A stretch of DNA of 64,000 nucleotides. It comes from Bacteroidales bacterium (GTDB lineage Bacteria > Bacteroidota > Bacteroidia > Bacteroidales > UBA932). Every line of letters starts with the position of its first letter. Within the stretch, counting starts at the first letter, position 1. The position numbers were made by a program, and so were the translations under genes. The notes under the pieces were generated by a model. That model was not told the origin of the DNA, made no database searches, and saw only the letters and a program-made list of their open reading frames with translations. The stretch covers positions 62,001-126,000 of the forward strand of contig JAGBNC010000006.1 in the NCBI GenBank assembly GCA_017634595.1. The letters run 5' to 3'. This document shows positions 24,211 through 32,218 of the stretch, piece after piece.

Positions 24211-24402
24211 ATGAGCGAAATTACGGCTATAAGCGAATTGATAGACAATGCGTTACAAGCGCAAGAATCGCGGGACAAAATCGGATCATCCCGACAGAAA
24301 GAGCTCCAGAGGTTTCTGGAGCTCTTTCTGTCGGAATACCGACTAATATCCCCCTGGGGACCTTGCCCGCAGACTTGTTTTCACAGATTTTCCGTATATT
24401 AG
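24211..24402 (+). CDS. Small ORF at prophage right end (63 aa), doubtful
   Basis: Reads MSEITAISELIDNALQAQES and onward; a 20-bp-stem hairpin interrupts the reading frame's middle third. The N-terminal part looks like a natural helical protein; the part after the hairpin (SPWGPCPQTCFHRFSVY) does not. It may be a phage gene whose true 3' part was replaced at the integration junction, or a chance frame. Confidence 0.3.
   Translation: MSEITAISELIDNALQAQESRDKIGSSRQKELQRFLELFLSEYRLISPWGPCPQTCFHRFSVY
24291..24334. repeat. Perfect 20-bp stem-loop at the prophage edge
   Basis: The arm 24291-24310 (CCGACAGAAAGAGCTCCAGA) is exactly complementary to 24315-24334 with a GGTT loop. No T-run follows on either strand. 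It lies 73 bases before the first host gene. Confidence 0.85.
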
Positions 24403-24406
24403 CACT

Positions 24407-26266
24407 ATGAAACTACGGAGTATTTTTTTGAGCACGGCCATGCTGCTCATTGCCGCGGCCGCCTTCGCGCAGGACATCAAACCTGTTAAAGACAAGGCCA
24501 GCAAGCTGTTCGGTTATCAAGACAAGAGCAAGAACTGGGTCATCGAGCCCTCGTTCAATGCCGCAAAACGCTTTATCGGTGGCTTTGCCATTGTCGAGAA
24601 AGACGGCCGCAAGGGAGTCATCGACCAGAGCGGTGCTTGGATACTGAAGCCAGAGTATGACGATATAGACAAATTCGACAAAGCCGGCCTCTGCGAAGTC
24701 ATGCGCAAGAGCGGCAAGACCAAACTCCGCGGCATTGCCAACACCTCCGGCGAACTTGTGATCCCGGTAGAGTGCCCTGCTGTCAGCGTCAACCGTTCAG
24801 AAGCCCTGATCATGGCGGAGCGCTACGTAGAAGTCCCCCGCATCGGGCCCAAGCCGATGTGGGGCGTGTACGACTTCGAAGGCAATGAGATTTTCGCTCC
24901 GTCATTCTCATCCTCGCCCTCGTTCCGCAACGGCCGCGGCATTGCCAAATCGGCCACCGACGGCCTCATGGGCGTGATAAGCAGCGACGGCCAGGTCCTT
25001 CTCCCCCTTGACAATCTTTCAGTCACCTACTCTGGCGGAGGCTTCAACGTGCTCACTTCGGAGTTCGTAGCCTGCTACTACGACTCCCGCATGTTCAAGA
25101 ATTCCGAATTTGCTTATCCAGGATATGTGGCCCCGTACAACCCAGCCGGAGACGCTATACGTCTTGCGGCTTGGGGCAACGGTGTGATAGGCAAGCGCCT
25201 GCATCGCAACAACCTGAAGGCCATCAGCATAGGCAAGGACAGCCGCGGACGCAGCGCCGTCTGCAACGACCTCAGGCTCGACTGGGGCTACGGGCGCTTC
25301 GTGAGGCTGGAGCCAGCACTTGACGAAGAAGAGCATCCGGGAGCCATGCTGAACCCCGAAAACGGAAGCTACTACACTGTGAAGGCCGTTTTGTACGAGT
25401 CCGACGGACGCTTCGTAGAGGAAGTCTCGCGCTGGGGATGGCTTGAGGCAGAATGTACCGACGGAGTCATCTACAATGCAGAAGGAGCGGAGACATGGAT
25501 AGCCATGAGAGACATCAACTGCCTCGCCGTTCCGTCATTCTCCATCTCTCTTAACTCCTACAGGCAGATAGACCACAGCGATGTACTCGGCGGCCTGGGC
25601 CTGCGCAACTACGATATCAGCCGCATGCTCGACCCGTCAAGCGCAGTGCGCCGAAGCAATGAAATAAGGGAAGCGGAAAACGTAGGCATCACATCATATC
25701 TCCCCCGCCCTGCTCCCGAACTGCGCTCGGTGAGGGTTATCGACAACGCAATGCGCCAGCCCATCTTCAGGCACCGCTTCGAGATGGGAGAGGTGGTTAA
25801 CTGCAAAGTCAGGCCAAATGACAGCGGCGCCGACCTTGAGCTCTCCAGGAGCCTCGTACTCCCCTTTGAAGACTCTTTCAGCGACACCGGATTCTCGATG
25901 AAGGGTGAAGAAGAGATATTCTGGGGGCCCAACAATGCCCGCACCGTAATGCTCAGCCTGGAGCCTGCAGAGGGCGGGAAGAACGCTCCCGGTACCAAGG
26001 ACGACGTGAGCGGGAGCGAACGCAACTTCGTGATTGTCATCGCCCTGTACGAGGAAGACGGTTCGTATCTGCGTACGCTTGGAGTAGCCCCTTATGTGGA
26101 CTACGCCTCAGACGAAGCCCTGGTGTTCGAGAAACTCGGGATAGCCCTGCTGGACCGTCCCGGGAAGCCGGTTATAAAAAACGTAAAGACTATTCCCTCT
26201 ACCCTGTCAGCCCTAAGGGATATTCAAATGGGCTTCCGGCACAGGTCGCAGAGAAGAGTCGCCTGA
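24407..26266 (+). CDS. WG-repeat secreted protein (619 aa)
   Basis: A signal peptide (MKLRSIFLSTAMLLIAAAAF, cleavage after AFA) is followed by WG/KWG-type repeats near residues 30-220: LFGYQDKSKNWVIEPSFNAA, GRKGVIDQSGAWILKPEYDD, MWGVYDFEGNEIFAP and LMGVISSDGQVLLPL. The rest is a strand-rich region with no family I recognise. WG proteins are common exported beta-solenoid proteins of Bacteroidota; function is usually unknown. It converges on miaB and its last 43 bases overlap the end of that gene. Confidence 0.8.
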   Translation: MKLRSIFLSTAMLLIAAAAFAQDIKPVKDKASKLFGYQDKSKNWVIEPSFNAAKRFIGGFAIVEKDGRKGVIDQSGAWILKPEYDDIDKFDKAGLCEVMRKSGKTKLRGIANTSGELVIPVECPAVSVNRSEALIMAERYVEVPRIGPKPMWGVYDFEGNEIFAPSFSSSPSFRNGRGIAKSATDGLMGVISSDGQVLLPLDNLSVTYSGGGFNVLTSEFVACYYDSRMFKNSEFAYPGYVAPYNPAGDAIRLAAWGNGVIGKRLHRNNLKAISIGKDSRGRSAVCNDLRLDWGYGRFVRLEPALDEEEHPGAMLNPENGSYYTVKAVLYESDGRFVEEVSRWGWLEAECTDGVIYNAEGAETWIAMRDINCLAVPSFSISLNSYRQIDHSDVLGGLGLRNYDISRMLDPSSAVRRSNEIREAENVGITSYLPRPAPELRSVRVIDNAMRQPIFRHRFEMGEVVNCKVRPNDSGADLELSRSLVLPFEDSFSDTGFSMKGEEEIFWGPNNARTVMLSLEPAEGGKNAPGTKDDVSGSERNFVIVIALYEEDGSYLRTLGVAPYVDYASDEALVFEKLGIALLDRPGKPVIKNVKTIPSTLSALRDIQMGFRHRSQRRVA

Positions 26267-27543
26267 GTACAGTCACGCACTTCCACCTCAACGAAATCGC
26301 CGGCTTTGTGCTCAGAGTCGGGCCATACGCACATCTTGCCTGTGCCCGTGCGGCCGCATAATTCGGAGGGATTGCGCTTGGACGGGCCTTCCACCAACAC
26401 CTCAAAGCGCTTGCCCACATCCCGCCTGTTGCTTTCCAGCGAGAGACGGTTCTGCAGAGCTATGATTTCCTCCAGCCTGCGGTTCTTGACATCCTGAGGC
26501 ACATCGTCGGGGTATTTGCGAGCAGCGAGGGTGCCGGGGCGTTCGGAGTAATAGAACATGTACGCCGCATCAAAACCAACCTCCTCAAAGAGGCTCAGCG
26601 TGTCACGATGGTCCTCTTCAGTCTCGGAGCAGAAACCTGCAATGACATCGGTAGATATGGCGCAGTCCGGCATGTAGCGGCGTATGGCGGCCACCCTGTC
26701 GAGGTACCAGGCCCTGGTATAGCGGCGACGCATCTTCTCAAGGATGCGGTCCGAGCCCGACTGCACAGGAAGATGTATCTGATGGCAAATATTGCTGTGC
26801 GAGGCCATCACCTGCAGCACCTCGTCGGATATGTCCTGCGGATTGGATGTGGAGAAGCGCACGCGCATCCCGGGGCAGGCTTCGGCCACCATCTTAAGCA
26901 GGGAGGCGAAGTTGCAGTCTTCGTATTTGTAAGAATCCACATTCTGGCCCAGCAAAGTCACTTCCTTGTAGCCTCCTGCAGCACAGTCGCAGGCCTCACG
27001 CACTATGGAGTGGAAGTCACGGCTCCGTTCGGCGCCACGAGTGTAGGGCACCACGCAATAGGAGCACACGTTGTTGCAGCCCCTCATAATGGATATGAAG
27101 GCGGACACTCCGTTACGGTCAAGACGGACAGGCTGGATATCGCCGTAAGTCTCCTCACGTGACAATTCAACATTGATCTGAGGCATCCCGGGGCCGGCGT
27201 TCTGCAGCAGTACGGGAAGCGAGCGGTAGGCGTCGGGACCAGCCACTATATCCACTTTCCCAGTGTCGATCAGCTGCTCCTTGAGGCGCTCCGCCATGCA
27301 GCCAAGTATGCCTACCAGCACCTCGGGACGCTTGCGCTTCTGCTGATTGAATACCTCGATGCGTCCCAGTATGCGCTGCTCGGCATTGTCGCGGACGGAG
27401 CATGTGTTGGCCATTATCACATCGGCCTCCGACATGTCTTCGGTGCGTCCGTAGCCATGCTTGCCAAGCAGCGAGAATATGACCTCCGTATCTGCCACGT
27501 TCATCTGGCAGCCGTAGGTCTCAATATAAACTTTCTTGTTCAT
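26224..27543 (-). CDS. miaB: tRNA-2-methylthio-N6-dimethylallyladenosine synthase
   Basis: A radical-SAM enzyme that adds a methylthio group to i6A37 of tRNAs. The N-terminal UPF0004 domain has three Cys positions (ETYGCQMN, MANTCSVRD, GILGCMAER). The radical-SAM core has the CxxxCxxC cluster in MRGCNNVCSYCVVPYTRG, and a TRAM domain lies at the C-terminus (FEVLVEGPSKRNP). The start MNKKVYIETYGCQMN is chosen because the longer frame runs through a large hairpin (27558-27629) and matches no family N-terminus. It is the last gene of a unit with manB and the M23 peptidase. Confidence 0.95.
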   Translation of the reverse strand: MNKKVYIETYGCQMNVADTEVIFSLLGKHGYGRTEDMSEADVIMANTCSVRDNAEQRILGRIEVFNQQKRKRPEVLVGILGCMAERLKEQLIDTGKVDIVAGPDAYRSLPVLLQNAGPGMPQINVELSREETYGDIQPVRLDRNGVSAFISIMRGCNNVCSYCVVPYTRGAERSRDFHSIVREACDCAAGGYKEVTLLGQNVDSYKYEDCNFASLLKMVAEACPGMRVRFSTSNPQDISDEVLQVMASHSNICHQIHLPVQSGSDRILEKMRRRYTRAWYLDRVAAIRRYMPDCAISTDVIAGFCSETEEDHRDTLSLFEEVGFDAAYMFYYSERPGTLAARKYPDDVPQDVKNRRLEEIIALQNRLSLESNRRDVGKRFEVLVEGPSKRNPSELCGRTGTGKMCVWPDSEHKAGDFVEVEVRDCTQATLLCDLCRKPI

Positions 27544-27557
27544 CAGTTGTTCTTTCA

Positions 27558-27629
27558 AGCCCTCCAGTAATGCGCTTCGGAGCCCTTTTCCCATGTTTTA
27601 TAGGCTCCGAAGCACACTGCCGGAGGGCT
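27558..27629. repeat. 27-bp near-perfect inverted repeat before miaB
   Basis: Arms 27558-27584 and 27603-27629 match at 23 of 27 positions, with perfect ends AGCCCTCC and GCTTCGGAGCC, and an 18-base loop. It fills most of the gap between the M23 peptidase gene and miaB. Without a T-run close to the arm it may act as an RNA-stability or processing element. Confidence 0.8.
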
Positions 27630-27635
27630 CAACAA

Positions 27636-28670
27636 TTATTTAACACGAATCTTCCGTCCGAGGCTGAGGACCGTAGTGGGCTTGAGGCCGCTATTGAGAG
27701 CACAAATCTTGGATACTGTAGTCCCATACTTGCGGGCGATACCGGAGAGGGTGTCGCCGGAACGGATAGTGTGGTACTTCATGGCTGCTCGCTCCTTGGC
27801 GATACGCTCCTCCTCTGCCTTGATCTGCTCTTCGGTCATATAAAGCTCCTCCTCGTCGTCAATCGACTCGGGAACATAGCGGCTGTAAGGAGAGAGATAG
27901 CTGCGCTTGAGCACGAACACATTCTTGCGCAACACCCCATGCTCGAAGTCCACAATCCATTCAGGATCAAAAGCATGACCGCAGTAGCGGGTCTCGAAGT
28001 GCAGGTGCGGGCCGCTGCTGCGTCCGGTCGATCCGCCAAGACCTATCAAGTCTCCAGCATGAACCCACTGTCCGGGGATAACGTCCATACGCGAAAGGTG
28101 CCCGTAGAGAGTCTCCAAGCCGTTTTCATGCCTTACCACTATGCAAAGACCGTAGCCCTTGTGGCGCTCGGCAAGGCGTACCCGCCCATCGAAGGCACAG
28201 TACACCGGAGTACCTGTGGGATAGGGCACGTCGCAGCCGGTATGCCTGCGGCCGTGACGCATTCCGAACTTGGAAAAGACCTTGCCCTGATGGGGACATA
28301 CGAAGCGGCTTACCGAATCGACAAGGCAAATGGTGACCCTGTATGGGATGCTGTCCAGAGGGGTCCCTACGTATGGATTGACCACATGCTCGCGCCAATT
28401 CTGAGTAAACAGGTCATCGTCGGCAAGCATGGACACATTCTTTATAAGATACCAGGTATTGTCGTCTTTGAGGACTATCTGCACACGGCCGTCACCCACG
28501 TCGAGAGTATCCACGGGGGCGCCATTACCCTTGGCAAAAAAGGTGATGTCCGGCACAATATCGGCCGGCTGGTGAAGCGTGTCGGGAGGCGCAGTGGCCA
28601 GAGTATCGGTCTGGGCCGCCGCGAGACTGCAGATTATCAGGCTTAGGATCAGTACACAAAAACGTCTCAT
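27636..28670 (-). CDS. M23 metallopeptidase with C-terminal LysM
   Basis: An exported murein endopeptidase of 344 residues. A signal peptide (MRRFCVLILSLIICSLAAAQ) is followed by an M23 domain near residues 120-235. The zinc-ligand motifs are HTGCDVPYPTGTPV and HLHFETR, with the second-shell LYGHLSRMD. An acidic linker (EEELYMTEEQIKAEEERIAK) leads to a LysM domain (YHTIRSGDTLSGIARKYGTT) that binds peptidoglycan. All zinc ligands appear intact. It starts on the manB stop (TGATG) and precedes miaB. Confidence 0.92.
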   Translation of the reverse strand: MRRFCVLILSLIICSLAAAQTDTLATAPPDTLHQPADIVPDITFFAKGNGAPVDTLDVGDGRVQIVLKDDNTWYLIKNVSMLADDDLFTQNWREHVVNPYVGTPLDSIPYRVTICLVDSVSRFVCPHQGKVFSKFGMRHGRRHTGCDVPYPTGTPVYCAFDGRVRLAERHKGYGLCIVVRHENGLETLYGHLSRMDVIPGQWVHAGDLIGLGGSTGRSSGPHLHFETRYCGHAFDPEWIVDFEHGVLRKNVFVLKRSYLSPYSRYVPESIDDEEELYMTEEQIKAEEERIAKERAAMKYHTIRSGDTLSGIARKYGTTVSKICALNSGLKPTTVLSLGRKIRVK

Positions 28671-30034
28671 CAGGCTCTCACTCCTCCAAACTGCTTCTCA
28701 ATGATTTCCTGTACTTTGGCTATCTTCTCATGCAGGACCTCATCCTTGCTGGCCTCGCAAATGAAACGAAGGTAGGGCTCGGTATTGGAAGGACGGATAT
28801 TGAACCACCAATCGGGGAATTCGGCCCTGTAACCGTCAAAGTCCATGAAGGCTTCGGCTTTCTCCTGTCCGAGGAAATAGTCGCGCACTGCATCCATGGC
28901 GCCTTTCTTATCATCGACTCGGAAATTGATCTCTCCTGAATTCTTGTAACGGGTAATCTTGTCTATCTCGCCGCTCAGGGTACGTCCCTGCTTCTTGAGG
29001 GCGGCCACTATGCGAAGCACGATGATGGAAGCCAGCATGCCGCTGTCGGAATAGAAGAAATCTTTGAAATAATAGTGGCCGGCGAGCTCTCCGCCCCACA
29101 GGCCGTCGATTTCGCGGAGCTTCGGAGCGGCGAATGCGCGCCCTACTCTCCAGGTATGCATTTCAGCGCCATAGTCGGCGAGGAACTCCCCTACTGCCTT
29201 CGAGCTGCGGATTTCCTGCAGCACGCGGGGATTCTTGGCACCGCGCTCGTCGCAGAAGTAATAAGCCATGAGGGCTATCACCAGGTCGGGAGCCACGAAG
29301 CGGGCCTTCTCGTCCACGAACATCACACGGTCGGCATCGCCGTCGTAGATAACACCTACGTCGGCACCAGTCTTGCGGACAAGCTCCTTAAGAGGCTCTA
29401 CATTCTTGGGAATCAGAGGATTGGGCTCGTGGTTAGGGAAACGTCCGTCAAGGGTGTCAAAGATATAAGACGGCTGGTCGCCGTAAACCTGCTTGACGTA
29501 CATGCTGGACATACCGTTGGAGCAGTCCATAGCAATCTTGAGAGAGCTGAAGTCCCCTTTGAACTTGAGCAGGAAATTGATATAATCCTGCTTGATGTCA
29601 CGCTCGTGCACACGGCCGGGCACGTCGGCCACAGGTGTGGGACGTCCCTCATCAATCCACTGCTTTATCTGGCCCAGGCCGGTGTCATAGCCGACGGGCA
29701 GGGCATTCTCCCTGGACACTTTCATACCGTTGTACTCGGCAGGGTTGTGAGAAGCGGTGATCTGGACAGAAGCCTTGAAGCCATAATTGGCGGTACCGAA
29801 ATAAACCATAGGGGTACTGCTCAGGCCCACGTCGTACACATCTGCACCGGCATCCGTGATGCCCTTGATCAGATAGTCGTGTATTTCCTGCGAAGATGTC
29901 CTGCAGTCTCTTCCTACCAATACTTCTTTGGCGCCCAGAAGGCCGGGGAGAAAATATCCTACTTTGTAGGCAGTCTCCTTGTCGAAATCTACATTATAGA
30001 TTCCGCGTATGTCATAAGCGTGAAATGCTCCCAT
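28670..30034 (-). CDS. manB: Phosphomannomutase/phosphoglucomutase
   Basis: An alpha-D-phosphohexomutase that interconverts the 1- and 6-phosphates of mannose or glucose for sugar-nucleotide synthesis. The phosphoserine loop reads ITASHNPAEYNGMK, the metal loop VIYDGDADRVMFVDE, the sugar-binding loop GELAGHYYFKDF, and the phosphate-binding loop RPSNTEPYLRF. Length (454) is normal. It is one base ahead of the M23 gene and downstream of folD, with a possible own promoter in the 67-base gap. Mannose versus glucose preference cannot be read from the sequence. Confidence 0.92.
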   Translation of the reverse strand: MGAFHAYDIRGIYNVDFDKETAYKVGYFLPGLLGAKEVLVGRDCRTSSQEIHDYLIKGITDAGADVYDVGLSSTPMVYFGTANYGFKASVQITASHNPAEYNGMKVSRENALPVGYDTGLGQIKQWIDEGRPTPVADVPGRVHERDIKQDYINFLLKFKGDFSSLKIAMDCSNGMSSMYVKQVYGDQPSYIFDTLDGRFPNHEPNPLIPKNVEPLKELVRKTGADVGVIYDGDADRVMFVDEKARFVAPDLVIALMAYYFCDERGAKNPRVLQEIRSSKAVGEFLADYGAEMHTWRVGRAFAAPKLREIDGLWGGELAGHYYFKDFFYSDSGMLASIIVLRIVAALKKQGRTLSGEIDKITRYKNSGEINFRVDDKKGAMDAVRDYFLGQEKAEAFMDFDGYRAEFPDWWFNIRPSNTEPYLRFICEASKDEVLHEKIAKVQEIIEKQFGGVRA

Positions 30035-30058
30035 AATTATAAATCTTTACGTATTCAA

Positions 30059-30066
30059 CAAATGTA
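30059..30066 (-). promoter_or_regulatory. Candidate -7 box TACATTTG before manB
   Basis: The minus strand reads TACATTTG, a TAnnTTTG match 24 bases before the manB ATG. No TTTG lies at the usual -33 spacing. Confidence 0.4.
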
Positions 30067-30101
30067 AGAAAAAAATTCCACAGTTGTATAATCGGGCCGC
30101 C

Positions 30102-30962
30102 TCAACGAGCACCAGGCACCCTGGACTTGAAGCAGCGTATGGTATTCTTCATCAGCATGGCTATGGTCATGGGGCCGACGCCTCCGGGGACCGGCGTTAT
30201 CCATGATGCCTTTTCTGAACACGAAGCAAAGTCCACATCGCCGCAAAGCTTCCCGTCCTCCGTACGGTTGATGCCAACGTCAATCACTATCGCCCCGGGG
30301 CGCACCATTTCGCCCTTGATAAGGCCGGGCTTGCCGACGGCAGCCACCAGAATATCGGCCTGGCGGGTAACAGCACCCAGATCAGCGGTGCGGGAATGGG
30401 CGATAACTACAGTGGCGTTGCGGTCGAGAAGCAGTTTGGCGACAGGCTTGCCGACTATATTGCTGCGGCCTACTACCACTGCAGTCTTTCCGCAGATATC
30501 CACTCCGGTGCTGTCGATAAGGCGCATCACGCCGGCGGGGGTACAGGGCACTATGCACTCCTTCCCAAGCCACAAGAGCGACACGTTGGAAGGATGGAAA
30601 CCATCCACGTCCTTTTCCGGGGCCACGGCATAGATCACCTTTTCTTCATCAATATGCTTAGGGAGAGGCAGCTGGACCAGGATGGCGTCAACGGAAGGGT
30701 CGGAGTTCAGCTCTGCAATCTTGCCCAGAAGGGTCTCTTCTGAAACGGAAGACGGGAGCTCAATGAGCCGCGACTCCATGCCGGTATAAGCAGCAGCTTT
30801 CACCTTGTTGCGTACATACACCTGGCTCGCAGGATTCTCCCCCACTATAATTACGCAAAGGCAGGGCTTGCGGCCATATTTTGCCTCAAGTTCAACAACT
30901 TCGGAACGTACCTCGTCCTTGACGACGGCACTCAGGGCCTTTCCATCCAGTATCTTAGCCAT
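30102..30962 (-). CDS. folD: Bifunctional methylenetetrahydrofolate dehydrogenase/cyclohydrolase
   Basis: FolD converts methylene-THF to 10-formyl-THF, the formyl donor of PurN and PurH. The start MAKILDGKAL is chosen one base after the purD stop; a six-codon extension would overlap purD. Family motifs are present: VGENPASQVYVRNKVKAAAYTG with the catalytic Lys, VQLPLPKHID, and the nucleotide-binding VVGRSNIVGKPVAKLLL, with PVPGGVGPMT at the end. It closes the purine operon, so the one-carbon donor is made with its consumers. Confidence 0.95.
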   Translation of the reverse strand: MAKILDGKALSAVVKDEVRSEVVELEAKYGRKPCLCVIIVGENPASQVYVRNKVKAAAYTGMESRLIELPSSVSEETLLGKIAELNSDPSVDAILVQLPLPKHIDEEKVIYAVAPEKDVDGFHPSNVSLLWLGKECIVPCTPAGVMRLIDSTGVDICGKTAVVVGRSNIVGKPVAKLLLDRNATVVIAHSRTADLGAVTRQADILVAAVGKPGLIKGEMVRPGAIVIDVGINRTEDGKLCGDVDFASCSEKASWITPVPGGVGPMTIAMLMKNTIRCFKSRVPGAR

Positions 30963-30963
30963 A

Positions 30964-32214
30964 TTACTTATCGAGCGCACAATGCGCTATGTCATTTCTG
31001 AAGTACAAATTGTCACACTTAACCTTGCCCAGCTCGCGGTACACCCTCTCGCGGGCGTCGGCCACGTCGCTTCCGCTTCCGACCACCATCAGCACACGGC
31101 CGCCGTTGGTCACCAAAGAACCATCGCGGAAGGCAGTCCCCATGTGGTAAATCCTGCCCTGAACGGCATCCAGGCCGGAGATGACAGCACCCTTCTGGTA
31201 CTTGCCGGGATAGCCCTTCGATGCCAGGACCACTCCGAGGGTGACAGCATCTTTCCACACCGGCGCCGGGGCCGGACGACCGCTGGCCACAGCGTCAAAG
31301 ATATCAAAAATATCGCTCTCCAACAAAGGCAGAACGACTTCTGTCTCGGGGTCGCCGAAGCGGGCATTGAATTCAATCACCTTTATGCCGTCGGCAGTCT
31401 TCATAAGGCCCCCATAGAGCACTCCGCTGAGCGGACAACCCTCCGAGACCATGGCCCTGGCCGCTTTACACATGATTTCTGTAAAGGCGAATTGCCTGTC
31501 GTCCGCAGTGATGAAAGGCAGGCCGGTATAGGCACCCATTCCGCCGGTATTGGGCCCCTTGTCACCGTCGAAGGCACGCTTGTGGTCCTGAGAGAGAGGC
31601 ATGGGATACACATTGGATCCTTCCACGAAGCAGAGGAAGGAGAATTCCGGGCCGGAGAGATAGTCTTCAATGACCACCCTGCCCTTGCCGAACGTAGCAT
31701 CCAGCAGCATGTCGGAGAGAGCGGCACGCGCTTCTTCCAAGTCCTGCGCAATCACCACTCCCTTGCCGGCTGCCAGACCGTCGTATTTGATAACGGCCGG
31801 GAAAGGCCTCCCGGAGACATATTCCAAGGCTGCGTCGAAGGCATCGAAGCTCTTGTATCCGGCCGTAGGAATCCCGTATTTAATCATTAGTTCCTTGGCA
31901 AACTCCTTGGAGCTTTCGATGCGCGTAGCCGCCTTGGTATGTCCGAATATCCTCAGTCCGGCAGCACGGAAAGCGTCCACAACGCCCTCGGCCAGTGATG
32001 CTTCCGGCCCTACTACGGTAAGGTCAATCCGTTTGTCGAGTGCGAAGGCCTTGAGGCCCTCTACGTCGGTATCTTTCAGAGGGACGTTTTCAGCCTGGAG
32101 GCCGATGCCGGCGTTGCCGGGAGCGCAATATATCTTATCTACCTGTGCACTGCGGCTCAGAGCATCCACTATTGCATGCTCACGTCCTCCGGAGCCTATG
32201 ACCAATACTTTCAT
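30964..32214 (-). CDS. purD: Phosphoribosylamine-glycine ligase
   Basis: GAR synthetase (416 aa), an ATP-grasp enzyme that joins phosphoribosylamine and glycine, the second step of purine synthesis. It starts MKVLVIGSGGREHAI. The ATP-grasp part has PAVIKYDGLAAGKGVVIAQD and VIEDYLSGPEFSFLCFV, with metal-binding EFNARFGDPETEVVLPLL near residue 290. It lies four bases after purH and one before folD. Confidence 0.96.
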   Translation of the reverse strand: MKVLVIGSGGREHAIVDALSRSAQVDKIYCAPGNAGIGLQAENVPLKDTDVEGLKAFALDKRIDLTVVGPEASLAEGVVDAFRAAGLRIFGHTKAATRIESSKEFAKELMIKYGIPTAGYKSFDAFDAALEYVSGRPFPAVIKYDGLAAGKGVVIAQDLEEARAALSDMLLDATFGKGRVVIEDYLSGPEFSFLCFVEGSNVYPMPLSQDHKRAFDGDKGPNTGGMGAYTGLPFITADDRQFAFTEIMCKAARAMVSEGCPLSGVLYGGLMKTADGIKVIEFNARFGDPETEVVLPLLESDIFDIFDAVASGRPAPAPVWKDAVTLGVVLASKGYPGKYQKGAVISGLDAVQGRIYHMGTAFRDGSLVTNGGRVLMVVGSGSDVADARERVYRELGKVKCDNLYFRNDIAHCALDK

Positions 32215-32218
32215 AACA

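Larger units (their letters stand above)
1..24340. mobile_element. Prophage, right portion (left end outside window)
   Basis: A continuous run of phage genes: repressor, early genes, primase-helicase, protease, major capsid, terminases, portal and tape measure, nearly all on the minus strand. The first clear host gene starts at 24407. The right boundary is inferred only from the change in gene content; no attachment-site repeat can be identified because the left end is not in view. No tyrosine or serine integrase and no Mu-type transposase is visible, so the mode of integration is unknown. An IS3-family element has inserted at 21349-22783. Confidence 0.85.

Noticed and set aside
1..24340. Reverse transcriptase or template repeat of a diversity-generating retroelement
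   Set aside because: No frame with a YxDD polymerase motif and no near-copy of the lectin gene's 3' end was seen in the visible prophage.
29075..30067. Long + strand frame opposite manB
   Set aside because: Shadow of a well-conserved phosphohexomutase gene.
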